Shown: positions 36,064-47,979, counted from the first letter of the stretch. The stretch: DNA of 64,000 bases from Pilatotrama ljubarskyi (GCA_022385805.1 MU277703.1:239783-303782), one strand, 5' to 3'. Translations and numbers: made by a program. The notes: a model not told the origin generated them from the sequence alone.

Positions 36064-36500
36064 TCACGGATCGTACTTCGCGGCCGGGCGCGACACGCGA
36101 CCTGAGCGGGTCGTGGTCTGCGTCGGCGGCGTGTACTCCGCGCGAAAGTTTTCACGCGGAGGTACAGGCGAGGGCGTACGGCGCTGGCTAGGCGCGACGA
36201 GCGAGCGACTCGGAGGGAGGCGGATGACGAGGCGGGACGGGGCGGTCTTCTTCGGCAGGAGCGGACGAGGGCGCGGGGTCTTCTTCGGCATGGGCAGAGG
36301 AGGGCGCGGACAAGGCGGAGGGAGCATTCTGGGCGGAAGGGGAAGAATTGGAGTCAGTAGAATGAACGGAGGGGGCGTGCCATAACAGGGAACGTGGAGG
36401 ACGAGGAGCGCGAGGATGACGGCGGTGCCAATGCTCGAGGAGCTCGTTGACGCCGGGAGTGGAGGGGAGGTCGGTGATGGGAGTCCAGGAGAGGGACTTC
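36064..36500 (-). other. Possible gene fragment, Pro/Arg-rich C-terminus
   Basis: On the minus strand, a coding-like frame near 36490-36350 (SLSWTPITDLPSTPGVNELL) is followed by a Pro/Arg/Lys-rich frame ending TTRSGRVSRPAAKYDP-stop at 36064. The two pieces are in different frames, and I could not place a convincing intron between them. It may be a real small gene with a missed intron or the damaged 3' end of one. The opposite end is cut off by PP2C copy d. Confidence 0.25.
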
Positions 36501-36671
36501 AGTTCAGAGGTTCCTAGAGGCTAGTTGCCAACCTCGTACCTTGGTGGCGACGATGTCGGCGGCGGAGGGTTGGGCGTCTAACTATCCTGCTATAACGAGG
36601 CGTGTTTGATGCAGGCGCAAGTGCACAACCCCGCTTTCCCCCTCCTACTTGTATACCCCAAGCTTCGCGCC

Positions 36672-38077
36672 ATGGCCGAGAACAGGGAACGCAGTGCTCG
36701 CCAGAGGATTGGCAAAAACTACATCGGATACAAGTCCGCCATTCTCAGCGTCAATACAGTGACGTTTCAACCACGGGGTGTCGACAAGAACCACGACCGC
36801 ATAGTCACGGACTTGTGGCATCTATTCGACCAGCGTTGGCTCTTTCTGGCAGTTTTCGATGGTAACTCATCTGAATCGCTGCCATTATCGTATCCTGATG
36901 TTGGACTGTCACCTAGGTCACATGGGTAGCACTGCGGCAGATTACACCTCCAAAGTTCTTCCTACGATCATTCGTAGGAAACTTCGGGCTTTCATCCATA
37001 GCAAGGGCGGTCGTTTGGATCGCCAAAATGTTGCTGAGCATGAGCATGAAGTGACAGTGTTGCTGAAGGATGTGATCGAGAGGTTCGACAGGTCGATTGG
37101 AGAAGCAGTGGTGAACATCTGTCCCCGTCCATGGGAGTTGACTGAGGAGGAATCACGACGTCTCGCCCTGGAGCACACAGAGGTTCTCGAGCGTGCCTTC
37201 ACAGGTACTACCTTGTCTTTGGCGCTCATAAATATCGATCAACGTTTCATGTGGGCTGCGGGTGTCGGCGACTCCAGCGTCGGTGAGTAGATGTGGCGCT
37301 GCGTCCGTGTAGGAACATGCTCATGTGATGCAGGCTTGTCTACCGTCGGCAGCGATGGAAAGGTACAGAGCCAGAGGCTCTGTGAGATGCATACGTTCAA
37401 GAATCCCAAGGAGTACTATCGAGCGGTCATGGCCCACTCGTATGCCGAGCAGCCGCTCTTCGATTGGGAAGACCGTATACTGGGATGGGTGAACGTTGCT
37501 CGCGGTATGGGACTTGGACCTCTATTGATGTTCCATTCTTACATGTAAAACAGCCATAGGAGGCTTCTCGCTGAAAATGCACGCCTCATATCTTGCCAAC
37601 CTCTTCCGCTACCTACCAGGCGCTGATGCTTTCCCGCTCTCCACCTATATCCCCAAGATTGTCTCGCCGCCGTATGTCATCTCGGAGCCATCAGTCCACT
37701 TCACCGACCTTCAGCCTGTGTGGAAGCCAGGCGGCAAGATCTTCTTGTTCACGGATGGTGTTGACAATTTGGTTGACGGATGGCTGGTCTTCAGGCCGCG
37801 AGAGCATAGCGGAGCCGACCCTATCCATGTTGTCTCCGCCTTATTGACTGATCACGTCGATCCCCAGATCGAGCACATCCTGGGCCATCCAATCATCCCG
37901 AGGTGGAGTGGGCGCGAGAACAATCGGGCGTCAGACGTGCTCGGAAATCTGTTAGGAGGGGCAGATGTCGAGAGGTTGGAGATGGTTACGGACATGAACC
38001 GTCTGGATGACGAGACGGGTTGGCCTTTCCACATTGATGATACCTCTATTATCGTGTGGCCCCTCACGGATACGTAG
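36672..38077 (+). CDS. PP2C-like protein phosphatase family, copy d
   Basis: Exons 36672-36861, 36917-37282, 37334-37504 and 37554-38077 give 416 aa. I choose the ATG giving MAENRERSARQRIGKNYIG because copy e starts in register (MFEPREYNARDRIGKAYIG); an upstream ATG at 36609 is possible. Motifs: KNHDRIVTDLW, WLFLAVFDG joined to HMGS, AAGVGDSSVG, FLFTDGVDNLVDG and HIDDTSIIVW. In the fourth exon the usual AIGD is AIGG, so this conserved core aspartate is lost although the main metal aspartates remain. Exon lengths 190/366/171 are identical to those of copy e, its closest relative here, with which it forms an inverted duplicate pair. Confidence 0.85.
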
Positions 38078-38722
38078 TTGTCGGTTGGTTTGTTCCACTG
38101 TCTCTCAGTCTACTTCGCCTGTCTCTTGCAGCCTGAATACGAGATCTCACTGTCAAAGAGCCGGCGACGGGACACAAAAGCGACTAGCGTGTATGGAGTG
38201 GGTTAATGGATATCTGGTGCACAGCCTGCTCTGCGCAGGCAGGGAAGTTACAGGTTGCATGAGTGGGGGACTTAGGTGGCTTCCTTCCGGGCTCTGAACC
38301 CTGCTGCAACTATCGTTCCCATGCTCGCTTTCTCGGCGTTCACGCACTCATGACCGTAACGTATAAGGTAACCTTAGGCACCTACCCATAGCGAGGATGA
38401 TATACAGTCCCAGGGCACGCACAATTGCTGCACATGCATATGAATGGCATATTCACATAGACTGAGCATATGTACAATCGCAAGTTACGAGACGGGGTAA
38501 ATCGGCGCAAGAAAAGGACAACATAGCGGTACAGAGTCTAAGAGGAAACATGTGTAGGGGGACGTCGGACACGATGAGCGGCATAGCGGAGTGAGTTACA
38601 CATAAGATAGTTTAGCGACAACACGGAGGCATGTATGCACGACGTGATTATCTTGGAGCTCCGAAATCTCCACGCGGAGAGCATCTGCTGAAGGAGCTAG
38701 ACGTACGACGGAACTCGATCAT
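38078..38722. other. Spacer between convergent genes
   Basis: This is the 3'-to-3' spacer of PP2C-d and the Ser/Pro/Gly-rich gene. No coding sequence or RNA gene is recognised. It does not visibly match the corresponding spacer at 50771-51246, although the flanking genes are duplicates. Confidence 0.4.
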
Positions 38723-39697
38723 TCAGGGCCGATGGACACGCTTATCCTGTTCGCCTCCCGATTGAGACCTCGCCCTGAGCTCGTACTGCGGATCACCAGG
38801 TCTAGGTATGGGATTAGAACCCGTACGAGCGTGCTGAGGATTGGTGGGGAATGCACCACCAAATGTCTGGGTTGGTGGCGACGGAAAGACTGCTACCTGC
38901 CCCGCTGGACCGTTGTTCCCGCCAGCACGTGGAACGTTGGGCTGGTAGGGGTCAAGGGACAGGGGGCTCATAGCGCCGCTCATGGGTGGGCGGGAGTTGC
39001 TCTGGCTGCCATATGGCAAGCCACGGCTGCTTGCCATGGCGGGGCTATGGACGGGGTACGTGGCGTCCAAGGCGCGGCTGGGGCTCGTGTAGTGGGAGTT
39101 CACTCCACTGCTCATCAACGGTGTGCCCTGAAACGCGGAGTGCGACGGGCTGACGTGCTGAGAAGGAACTCCACTGCTCGGAAGAGCAGGGCTCTGGTAG
39201 GCGCGCTGGGAGGGGCTCTGGTCGTAGTAACCCATGCCCGGCGGTAGCCCGGGACTCGAGAGCGAGCTTTGGGACGGACTTGTGCCTTGCCCCTGGTATG
39301 CGTGCCCTCCCAAGGAACCCCGACCGCCTCCAGACTGACGAGCTTGACTGCTGGACGGCCCGGAGGAATTGACAGCTGGCCGCTGGAGAGGATCAGGAGC
39401 GCTGCTGTAGGAGATAACAGAACCAGTAGGAGAGCGGGCAGAAGCCGAGGGAGAGCCGAATGATGGAGTCCCGCCATACACTGAAGCCGGTGGGGAGGAC
39501 GCTGTGGACGGCGGGGCAGAGCCTCCGGATACGCTTGAATCTGGTGTCTGAGTCATGTCGAGGAAATTGCCGGCCGGTGGAAGCGGTGCAGGAGGGTTCT
39601 CGGGCGTAGTTGCTGGCGTAGATTGTGACGCGAGAGTGGTGCCAGATCCTCGCGTGTCGCTACTCTTGACGGAGCGAGAGTCGTTCGTGCGAGGCAT
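38723..39697 (-). CDS. Ser/Pro/Gly-rich disordered protein, paralogue 1
   Basis: A single-exon ATG frame of 324 aa that closely parallels the gene at 49721-50770. Shared blocks: the opening MPRTNDS versus MPQANDT, SQSTPATTP, GNFLDMTQTP, the tyrosine-containing GYYDQ versus NYYNPQ, SPALPSSGVPS, SPLSLDPYQ versus SPFSLDPSQ, and the ending NPQHARTGSNPIPRPGDPQY. No signal peptide, membrane span or known domain is present. Low complexity with conserved short blocks suggests a scaffold or regulatory protein; function is unknown. A CATAAAGCGGC near 39778-39788 matches the TATAAAGCGGC of the paralogue, so the promoter was duplicated too. It is convergent with PP2C-d. Confidence 0.7.
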   Translation of the reverse strand: MPRTNDSRSVKSSDTRGSGTTLASQSTPATTPENPPAPLPPAGNFLDMTQTPDSSVSGGSAPPSTASSPPASVYGGTPSFGSPSASARSPTGSVISYSSAPDPLQRPAVNSSGPSSSQARQSGGGRGSLGGHAYQGQGTSPSQSSLSSPGLPPGMGYYDQSPSQRAYQSPALPSSGVPSQHVSPSHSAFQGTPLMSSGVNSHYTSPSRALDATYPVHSPAMASSRGLPYGSQSNSRPPMSGAMSPLSLDPYQPNVPRAGGNNGPAGQVAVFPSPPTQTFGGAFPTNPQHARTGSNPIPRPGDPQYELRARSQSGGEQDKRVHRP

Positions 39698-40604
39698 GGC
39701 TGATCAGAAGCGGGTGCAGTAGAGAATCGAAGGAGCAGGGAAAAAGGCTTGGAGGAAGGGCTAGAGACCTCACGGGGCCGCTTTATGAGTACGCAGGTGC
39801 TACCACGAGGCCGTAGAATTACAGCGTACACCTCAAGGACACCAGGGGGACATGAGGGGAACCCGATAAGGAAGGCTACACCAATCGCGAATTTGGGTCC
39901 CTATGGCCTGGGTCATAGCTCCCTGTTGCGCCAGTTTCGAAGCTCAAGATTGTGGTTGATATGGCAGTTCGATTGTTCTGGAATGAGACCTGGGTTAACA
40001 GTAGTGCAATTCAGGGGTTGAGTCCTGGAAAAGGCATGTTCAGTACGTGCTGAGGGCGACTACCGTCTAGGAAGACACACACCCCTCCGGTCAACACAAT
40101 CGGAGTAGTCGAACACAATTGAAACGGCACCGTTGCGGCAACCGGCAGCGCCATGATTTGCATACGCCAAGAAGGATCTCCGGGAGTCATGAAGGATGGC
40201 GCTGCCTGATGACAGACGGCCGCCGTTTGGGTGTGCAAGAAGGGAACTTGTCTCAGTCTAGTACGCCCTGGGTCACAGCAAACTTCCGCACGACGACACG
40301 CGGCACCCTAGTAGCCTAGAAGCAGAGAAGTTTGGCCTGCATCACAATAGACCTGTGTCTGGTCTACGTGTCAGCCCCGGAGCAGAGGTTCAAGGTGCGA
40401 GCACTCTCCATACGGCAGCCTACCAAATATGGAACCATTCTTTGTTCCGCGGATACACTGGTCCTGGAGGGGATGACGGAACCTCAAGTCTCCAATGCCC
40501 AGATTGCTGGCACGACCAAGGGAGTACGTCTGTAATCGAGCGAACGGCTCACCTATGAAAGGCCATCTTGGCGTGCGACGCATCCCACTGTACTAGGAAG
40601 TCCG
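39698..40604. other. Spacer with a partial third copy of the duplicated motif
   Basis: Holds the promoter of the Ser/Pro/Gly-rich gene at its left end. Around 40310, CCCTAGTAGCCTAGAAGC repeats the opening of the duplicated segment, so the repeat's left part exists three times (about 34385, 40312 and 40610). No gene is seen. Confidence 0.5.
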
Positions 40605-41975
40605 CAGCCTAGTATCCTAGAAGCCCAGAAGCCATGCATAGCAGGCGTGGCCGCCGTCTTGCCCTGTTACGACTACAGCTGCATGACCGGAACCGAGGTA
40701 TAGCCAGTGTGATCCGCGAGGACCAAGCGGTGGTACGGAACCTCCAGGAAGGCGCTTCGTCCTAGCACCGCATTCAAGGATCCCATCTCTATGATAGATG
40801 CAGACCAGGGCCCGCATTGGCTAGCTTCGCAATCTATAGCAAATGGACGGAGTCATCATCTCGAACTAGGTAGAGCACGCAAACCCAATATGACCTAGCT
40901 TGCTCGAAGCCGTCCGAAACCAACGGCCTGCCTCCTGCCTCGTGGATCACTGCGGATGGAAAAGCGGAGATGCTAGAGCGGATGGACGCCGAGCACTGAT
41001 ATTCGAGAGCCTCCGCCCTCGCGGTCCCGCGAGCCTCAAGGCTTTCGGATCGTAGCGCCACATCGGATGGGATACAGTAGGCAGTTGTGGCTTGTTTGTC
41101 CTTGTGAGCATTCGGCTGCGCATGTGAACTGCGGGACGGTACCGTCAGCGTCTGGGCCCACATGAGATGACGAGAGAATCATGCATACCGCTACCTAAGG
41201 CGAAGAGGCTGAAGGATCCAGGTGAAATTTGTGAGAAGGTAGCAGGACCACGCGATGCCACTCTTGAGCAAGGTTGTACCACGATCCTCCTTCAATAAGG
41301 GCCATAAATTACACGAAGAGGATGCGTACGAGCACGCCGTGCGCGCACAAATCCTGCCAAGGAACAAAAGAACGCGGGTCGCTCCAGACTGAACCGCCCA
41401 AGCCAACGGCGGGCGGATAGCACGGTGAGGGAGGACGCAGCAGGGCCAGCATGAGAAGGCGAACATTCAACATGCTTCGAACGACCGAAGCAGAGCACGA
41501 CAACATACAAGAACACCCTCAAAACTTCCAATTCCCAATCACACGGATTCCCGTAATCCTACCTGAGGAGACGACTTCACGCCCACAACCCCGAGCCACG
41601 AGCCACGTACTCCGTCGCCCCGCATCACAATAGCCCAGCGGCCTGCAGCGTCCGCGTCAGCCGCAGCTCCGCTTCGGTCATCCGGGCCGTGTGCTCGGCG
41701 CGACCTTGCGGGTTCTCGCTGTCCTCACGCCGTGGGGGCTCGTCCTCGTCGCCCAGATCTCCGAAGCCGAATGCAGCCTCGATATTCCGTCGCACCTGTT
41801 CGTCGTGCCGGCGTTGCTCAGGGGTGAGAGGCTCCGCAGGCAGCGATGCCACACGAATGGCGGACTCCCAGCGTTTGACGCGGTAGAAGCCGACGCAGGA
41901 CGAGAGGAGGAGGAACCAGCCTAAAGTGAGCAGAGTGATTCTCGGTGAGTTCAAGTGAGAGTGTGGAAGATAGAC
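40605..41975. repeat. Segmental duplication, copy 2 (contains the last exon of the intact BSD2-like gene)
   Basis: Direct repeat of 34380-35745, offset by about 6.2 kb. Because the intact gene reads through this copy's right end and into unique exons, copy 2 is probably the source and copy 1 the derivative. Confidence 0.8.
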
Positions 41976-43159
41976 ATTGCACGTACCGAGTGTCATGAGT
42001 ATGAGCGCGATCCAGTCCCGGGACGTGATCGCGAACTGCATCTCAAACACTGCGTTCGGGTCTGTGGCGTTGTACGAGGACAAGTCGAACATGGTGCCGT
42101 TCGCGAACTGTAGGTCGGTCAGTCGGGTGGTGTTCCACTTTTTCGCCACCTCCTCCACCGTCATCGGTTCGGCATCCGCCATGCCCCCGTCGCCACCCAT
42201 GCGTCCGCGCCCGAACGAGCCCCCGTACTGAATGAGGCCGTACTGGATGAGCGTCATGCCAAGGCCAGCGCGCGAGCCGAACTTGGCGGCGTGCGTCGTG
42301 TGGAGGAGGTACGTGAGGACAAAACCGGCGAATTGGAAGAAGAACGAGACGAATGCGGTGGCGATGAACGAGAGCAGAGACCCGGACGGGAGTTCGTCGA
42401 CGATCATGTATGCGTCCGGGTCAAGAGCAGCCGCAGGCGCGTGGACCGTCGTCTCCCAGTACGGGGGCACTGCGTCTGCTTGCGCCTCGGCGTACGACTA
42501 TGTCGGGGTGTGTGTGAGCGACGAAGGGCAGCGCCCCTCATTGTACAGCAGGATAGTAGAGGACGACGTACAGGCGGTGTCTCTTTCTGGATCTCCTCAG
42601 GGACGAGGTGGACGTTTCCGTCCAGGTCCGTGATCCTGATAGGCTTCGAGGGCTTCGCACTGACATTAGCAAAGACTCCGTCGTTCTCGGTGCCCCCGCC
42701 GACGACTCGCTGGCCAGGGGCCTCGCTGGGCACACGGACGTAGTGCTGGGGGAGCAGTGCGCCCACTGCTCTCCGCCAGAACGCTGTCCTAGGCCTCGGC
42801 GGCTGAACGGGACTGGTAGGCAGCTGCCCATTCGTGTTACCAAAGTCGTTTGGAAGCGCCCGCGCAGACGGGCCCGGTGGCGAGCCCGGCGGGGGACGAG
42901 CGTAGTCGTAGTCGTAGTCGCGCTCAAAGTCGTAGCCGCCCGGCGCACTGGGAGGCGTGGTCGGTGCTGGGGAAGGGAAGTCGGCGTCGAGAGGGGGATG
43001 GGCGTGGGAGTCGGTGCGGGGAGGGAGGGTGTGTGTCAAGGGAGTGGATTCGGACGGGTCCTGGCCTTCGTCCTCGGAGTCAAATGCGTCGTCGAGCTCG
43101 CGCTGCGCCGCCTCCGGGGCGTAGCGGGGGCCAGCGAGCGGCGCGTACGGGGTGGGCAT
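41625..43159 (-). CDS. BSD2: Bsd2/Ndfip-type adaptor of HECT ubiquitin ligases
   Basis: Exons 43159-42572, 42497-41987 and 41920-41625 give 464 aa. Proteins of this family recruit Rsp5/Nedd4 ligases to membrane cargo and control metal transporters and vacuolar sorting. The cytosolic N-terminus is disordered and Pro/Asp/Tyr-rich. A PPxY-type sequence DAVPPYWETTV starts exon 2 and is followed by DAYMIVDELPSGSLLSF. Hydrophobic segments then follow: FIATAFVSFFFQFAGFVLTY, GLGMTLIQYGLIQYGG (family signature), WIALILMTLGWFLLLSSCVG. The C-terminal tail is acidic and faces the cytosol. Introns are 74 and 66 nt. The intergenic region to TPS1 (43160-44891) is divergent. Confidence 0.88.
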
Positions 43160-44891
43160 GGCGGGAAGTGGTGGGGGGAAGGGAAAGAGCAGGCGCGACG
43201 ATGGCGACGGCGACGGGCGTGCACGATACGCGGTACCACGGACTAGACTGTATCAGACAGACAGGGCCGTCCTTGGCGCCAATCCCACCGCCTCTGGGCG
43301 TCTCCGGCTTGGCGCACAGCGGCAGTGCCGGCGCGGGGAAGCTGCCTTCAACTTGCCCATGCCGACTCGCCCATGCAAGGCCCTTGTGCTACGAAGCTTC
43401 AAGCTCACAAGACAGCGATTGTATCAAACTTCAGAGCTTCTCGCATTCAGACCACGCCGCTGAGATGGTTAAGTGATCGTGCTACCTCCTGAGCGGTCTA
43501 CTGATCCCATTCGACACGAACACCTGTCGACATACATGTCCGGGGCGAACACTGGCAAACGGCGGACGAAGGGTTGGTGGTAAAATAGAGAGGAACAAGG
43601 CGTACGGGAGGTAACAGTACACAATCATACTCTCGAGTGTCGGGGCGTCCAACAGTTGGGCATTCAAACTGTACAGTATACTTCTTGACGTCGGGCGAAC
43701 CATACGGGCATCCATCAAGCACCCAGGAGGATCCGGAGACCATATGATTCCCAGTAAGCCCGACTATTGCATAGAGGCCTACTTCGCCAATTGGAAAGGA
43801 TGACCCCGATACTGCTCAAGACTCGAGTCCCTACGGCAAGACACGTACAACCAGTCCCAGAGCAGCCCAGATCGTATGCAATGCCAGCCCAGCTGAGCGG
43901 AGAGAGGAAGACGGCAGACCATATCATGCGCGAAGCATCCGGAAGCGCCAGCGCGAGAAGTACCACGGAGGGAAGATCGAGCCTTAGAGAGCACCATGAA
44001 GCCACCAGTTTGTCCGAACGAGAACCTTGCAAGGAGATACGCAGGCCCGAAGAGGTCGATCCTCGTAGAGCAGTCCGATACACGCAAGGTGTGATACCCG
44101 TGTCTACTCGCCTTCCCGTAGCGAGGAGCTCTACTACAAGGATCTAGAGTTAGGTGTGGCCGACCCACGAGCTATGGTAGTTGAAGCGTACCGAACGAAT
44201 CTGCTGGATATGGTCAAGAGCTCGTTCACCCTCTGTCTACAGCCCTGAGGTCAAGTTGACGTGGAAGATCATCGCAAGTATCACCGACGTGCTATAATTT
44301 GCATGGGATGGCATCTGCTCGTACACACGGTCGTGCGATCGAGGCGCGCCGAGCCATGGTTGCGAGCCGACGGTCAGCATGATTGGCACGGCGAGAAGAG
44401 GAGAAGGTGTCCTAGGGACGCGCCTCGACGATGATACGAGCGAACTCGAGCGGACCGACGAGCACGTTTGTCGGGATGCTGATCCTCGAGGTAGGGTCAG
44501 GGCGAGCGAGAGAGGATACGCGACGCCCCAGCCTCGCGATGCGAGGGCAAAGGCGGCGATGATCAGCCAGAAAGAGGACGAAGGCGGAGGCGATGGGCGC
44601 GATATCTGAAGATGGCGAGGACGGCCGGAGAAAAGACGAGGAAGAGTGCGCGATGCGGGCGCCTGCTGTGCGGGGAAACGTCGGGGGATGCCGGGTCCAT
44701 TAATGAGAGCTGGACCGTGTGTTGGGCTGTGGCGGAATAAGGAAAGGGCTGATGATGTCACATGCATCATCGATGAGAGTACAAGAGGAAAAGGACTCCT
44801 AACCCTACCGCATACACCTCTCTCCATCCTCCCTCCCCCGTCCTCCTCTACTCCTACGCACTCCTCGTTAATCCCGTCGACATCCCCGACG
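43160..44891. promoter_or_regulatory. Long divergent intergenic region
   Basis: It lies between BSD2 (-) and TPS1 (+) and must hold both promoters. A CT-rich tract (about 44818-44870) precedes TPS1. Several open frames of 100-130 codons exist between 43700 and 44250 on both strands. They begin with non-ATG codons and show no family features, so I do not call genes. Confidence 0.4.
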
Positions 44892-46996
44892 ATGGCCCCC
44901 ACGCTCCTCACGACAGAGCCCTCGACGCCCGACCTATCTATCCCCACCCCGGGCGGCGAGCAGCGGCACCTCATCGTCGTGTCCAACCGTCTGCCAATCA
45001 CAATCAACAAGGATGCTTCGGGCGAGTACCACTTCAAGATGTCCTCCGGCGGTCTCGTCTCTGCGCTCTCCGGCTGCAAAAAGTCCATGTCCTTCACCTG
45101 GATCGGTTGGCCAGGTTTTTTCATCCCGCCCAAGGACCGTCCTCTCGTCGACCGCCGGCTGAAGGAGGAGTACTCGTGCCAGGCCGTCTACCTCGATGAC
45201 GATGTCGCGGACAGGCACTATAACGGCTTCTCCAACTCCATTCTCTGGCCGCTCTTCCACTACCACCCTGGTGAGATGAACTTCGAGGACGAGAACTGGC
45301 TCGCGTACCGGCAGGCGAACATGGCCTTCGCAGAGGCAATCATGACCCAGCTTTCGCCGGGTTCCATGGTCTGGGTTCAGGACTACCACCTGATGCTCCT
45401 GCCAATGCTCCTCCGAACCCTCATCGACGGCCCGCAGAACGTCGGCGACCTTACCGCTAGCGAGGTCAACCGCATCCTGGACGGCATCAACTGCGAGGAA
45501 ATCCCGCCTCCGAAGTACTCAGATATCAAGATCGGTTTCTTCCTCCATACTCCATTCCCCTCTAGCGAAATCTACAGGTCAGTCCATTGCTCCTCTGCTG
45601 CGAGAGTGCGCTTCTTCCGCTGCTCCACTTGCACCTTTCCCCTTCTCCCTGATTGGCTCTCCGTTCCCACTTTGCCGCTGGCACCTGCGTTGTCGTGACT
45701 GCGAAGCAATCGTCGTTCCCGTTTAGGCTTTTGCCAAGCTTACTCCGTACCACATGCTCATTAGCCTTTCTGCACGCGTCTATCGTTCCTGTGCTGACCG
45801 TCCCTCAGAATCCTACCGGTCCGACGCGAGATCTTGCTAGGAATCCTCTACTCCGATCTCATTGGGTTCCACACATACGACTACGCCCGCCACTTCCTCT
45901 CGTCATGTACGCGTATTCTCGGTCTACCCACGATGCCGAACGGCGTGGAGTTCGAGGGTCGGCTCGCGCACGTCGGCACGTTCCCGATCGGTATCGACCC
46001 ATCGTCGTTCATCGAGAACCTGAAGAAGGAGAGCGTTCAGAAGCGAATCTCGCAGCTCGAACAAAGGTTCGCGGGCTGCAAAGTCATCGTCGGCGTCGAT
46101 CGTCTGGACTACATAAAGGGTGTTCCGCAGAAGCTGCACGCCCTGGAGCTCTTCCTCACCCAGCACCCGGAATGGATCGGCAAGGTCGTCCTGGCGCAGC
46201 TCGCGGTCCCGTCGCGGCAGGACGTCGAGGAGTACCAGAACCTCCGCGCGACCGTGAACGAGCTGGTTGGGCGAATCAACGGTCGCTTCGGAACCGTCGA
46301 CTTCATGCCGATCCACTTCATGCACAAGAGCTTGCCGTTTGACGAGCTCTGCGCGCTGTACGCCGTTAGCGACGTTTGCTTGGTGACCAGTACCCGTGAC
46401 GGTATGAACCTGGTATGTCCCCCAATCTCGTCCTCCTTGCTGCCGTTCTGACTGGCGTCTCCGCAGGTGTCATACGAGTACATCGCGTGCCAGCAGCAGA
46501 AGCAGGGTGTCATGATCCTGTCGGAATTCGCGGGCGCCGCACAGAGTTTGAATGGCAGCATCGTCGTCAACCCTTGGGACTCGCAGGAGGTTGCCGACGC
46601 GATTTTCCAGGCTGTCACCATGGACGCTGAGACGCGCGCCGAGAACCACAGGAAACTGTTCAAGGTGCGTTGATATCATATACGCGCATTCAGTGTTCTC
46701 ACGGAGATCTTTGCATGTAGTACGTCAACAAGTACTCCGCGGCGTATTGGGGAACGTCCTTTGTCCGCGAGATGACGCGTATAGAGCTCCCTGAGCAGAA
46801 GGTAGAGCCTGTAGCCGAGTCCCCTGTCGAGGAGTCGTCGTCGAACAGCATCAAGCACCCGACCGTGGAGGAGCTCAAGGCCGGCATGGCCGAGCTGCAC
46901 CTCAAGAAGGAGGACGCGCGGGGGAGCTCGATCGAGAACGGGCAGGTGCCCTTGAGCCCCGCGCAGAACGCCCTCGCGCCCCATAACTCAGCATGA
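44892..46996 (+). CDS. TPS1: Trehalose-6-phosphate synthase
   Basis: Exons 44892-45577, 45809-46412, 46467-46664 and 46721-46996 give 587 aa. The GT20 enzyme joins UDP-glucose and glucose-6-phosphate to trehalose-6-phosphate in the cytosol, the first step of trehalose synthesis and a gate on glycolysis. Signatures: VVSNRLPITI, SSGGLVSALSG, TWIGWPG, WPLFHYHPGEM, VWVQDYHLMLLP, GFFLHTPFPSSEIYR, GFHTYDYARHF, VGVDRLDYIKG, STRDGMNL-VSYEY, LSEFAGAAQSLNGSIVVNPWD. Catalytic Arg/Asp/Lys residues are all intact. A Ser/Glu-rich C-terminal extension of about 75 residues (VEPVAESPVEESSSNSIKHP onward) goes beyond the yeast protein and is typical of basidiomycetes. Intron 1 is unusually long (231 nt) compared with 50-60 nt elsewhere. 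No phosphatase domain is fused. Confidence 0.97.
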
Positions 46997-47979
46997 GCGG
47001 CTGCGTCTTCGCGGATCTCCCACCCTTGTCGATGATCGATGGGAAAGGTTCGCGGGTATAGATGAGGGGGATCGTCGCGTCGTCGGAGGTTGTAGCCTTG
47101 GGACAGCGGGCCGGGGCGAGCGGGACGATGGCATAGATGCGGCTGTGGCACGAACATGGATACGACCTGCACACGAAGGCCCAGAAGTATGAATCATGAA
47201 TGCAATCAATCTACATGTAGTGTATGCATCGCTGTGTCGATAGTTGTACTTATCACACCATCCACATTTGTGACCGACAATCAATGCATGCATATGATCG
47301 TCTCTCGCTTCGTACGTTCGCACTCGGAGGCCAGATACGCATTTGCCTCGGCGGTTGCTACTCGCAGCGCTGCGCAAGTACGAAGGTTAATACGTGCCGG
47401 CGCCGTATTCAGATGGCCATGGAAGAGGCTTCCGTTCATCGCTATTCAACGTGCTCGATGCAGGTGCGTAAATCTCGGCGGTCGCGCGACTTCTGGAGAG
47501 CTTGTACCGAATCTCAGACGCGAGAGAGGATCACCCTCGTGGTGCGGGCCCGGGGTTTGCGGCACGATCTCGCTGGCGCGAAGGGCGTAATGTCGGCGAA
47601 TGTCTGAGCAAAGCCAGTCAGCTTGCCTCGATTCCAGGACAGGTAGGACGATCGCAGCCGGCTTCGAGTTGAACTCTGTACATCGCTCGTTCAGAGCTGC
47701 TGTGCTGTACAACCTGGTATCGGGGTTGCACGCACGTTGGACGGCACCGGGAAATCGCTGGCGGTCCGCAGGCCGCGCAGACAAGACTGAGCGAATGAGA
47801 GTCGTGACTGAGGATGGCCAGAGTTATCCATGCTATTGTAGGCTGGCAGACCCCGGCGGACGGTCTGAATTCGAGCCTAGGGTTCAACGTTCGGTATGCT
47901 GGCTCCCACCAGTAACACCATCCTCAACACAATCCATTACCCGCGCGTCGATACTGGCCCTACGTAAGCTGGCCATCAG
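46997..47979. other. Spacer, no gene seen
   Basis: Contains the TPS1 3' region. Frames here are short and unsupported. No RNA gene is recognised. Confidence 0.4.

Noticed and set aside
43767..44147. Open frame of 126 codons between BSD2 and TPS1
   Set aside because: Begins with TTG, has no recognisable domain, and another frame of similar length is open on the other strand.
44237..45133. Minus-strand frame of 298 codons overlapping the TPS1 start
   Set aside because: It lacks a convincing ATG context and family features and overlaps the conserved 5' exon of TPS1.
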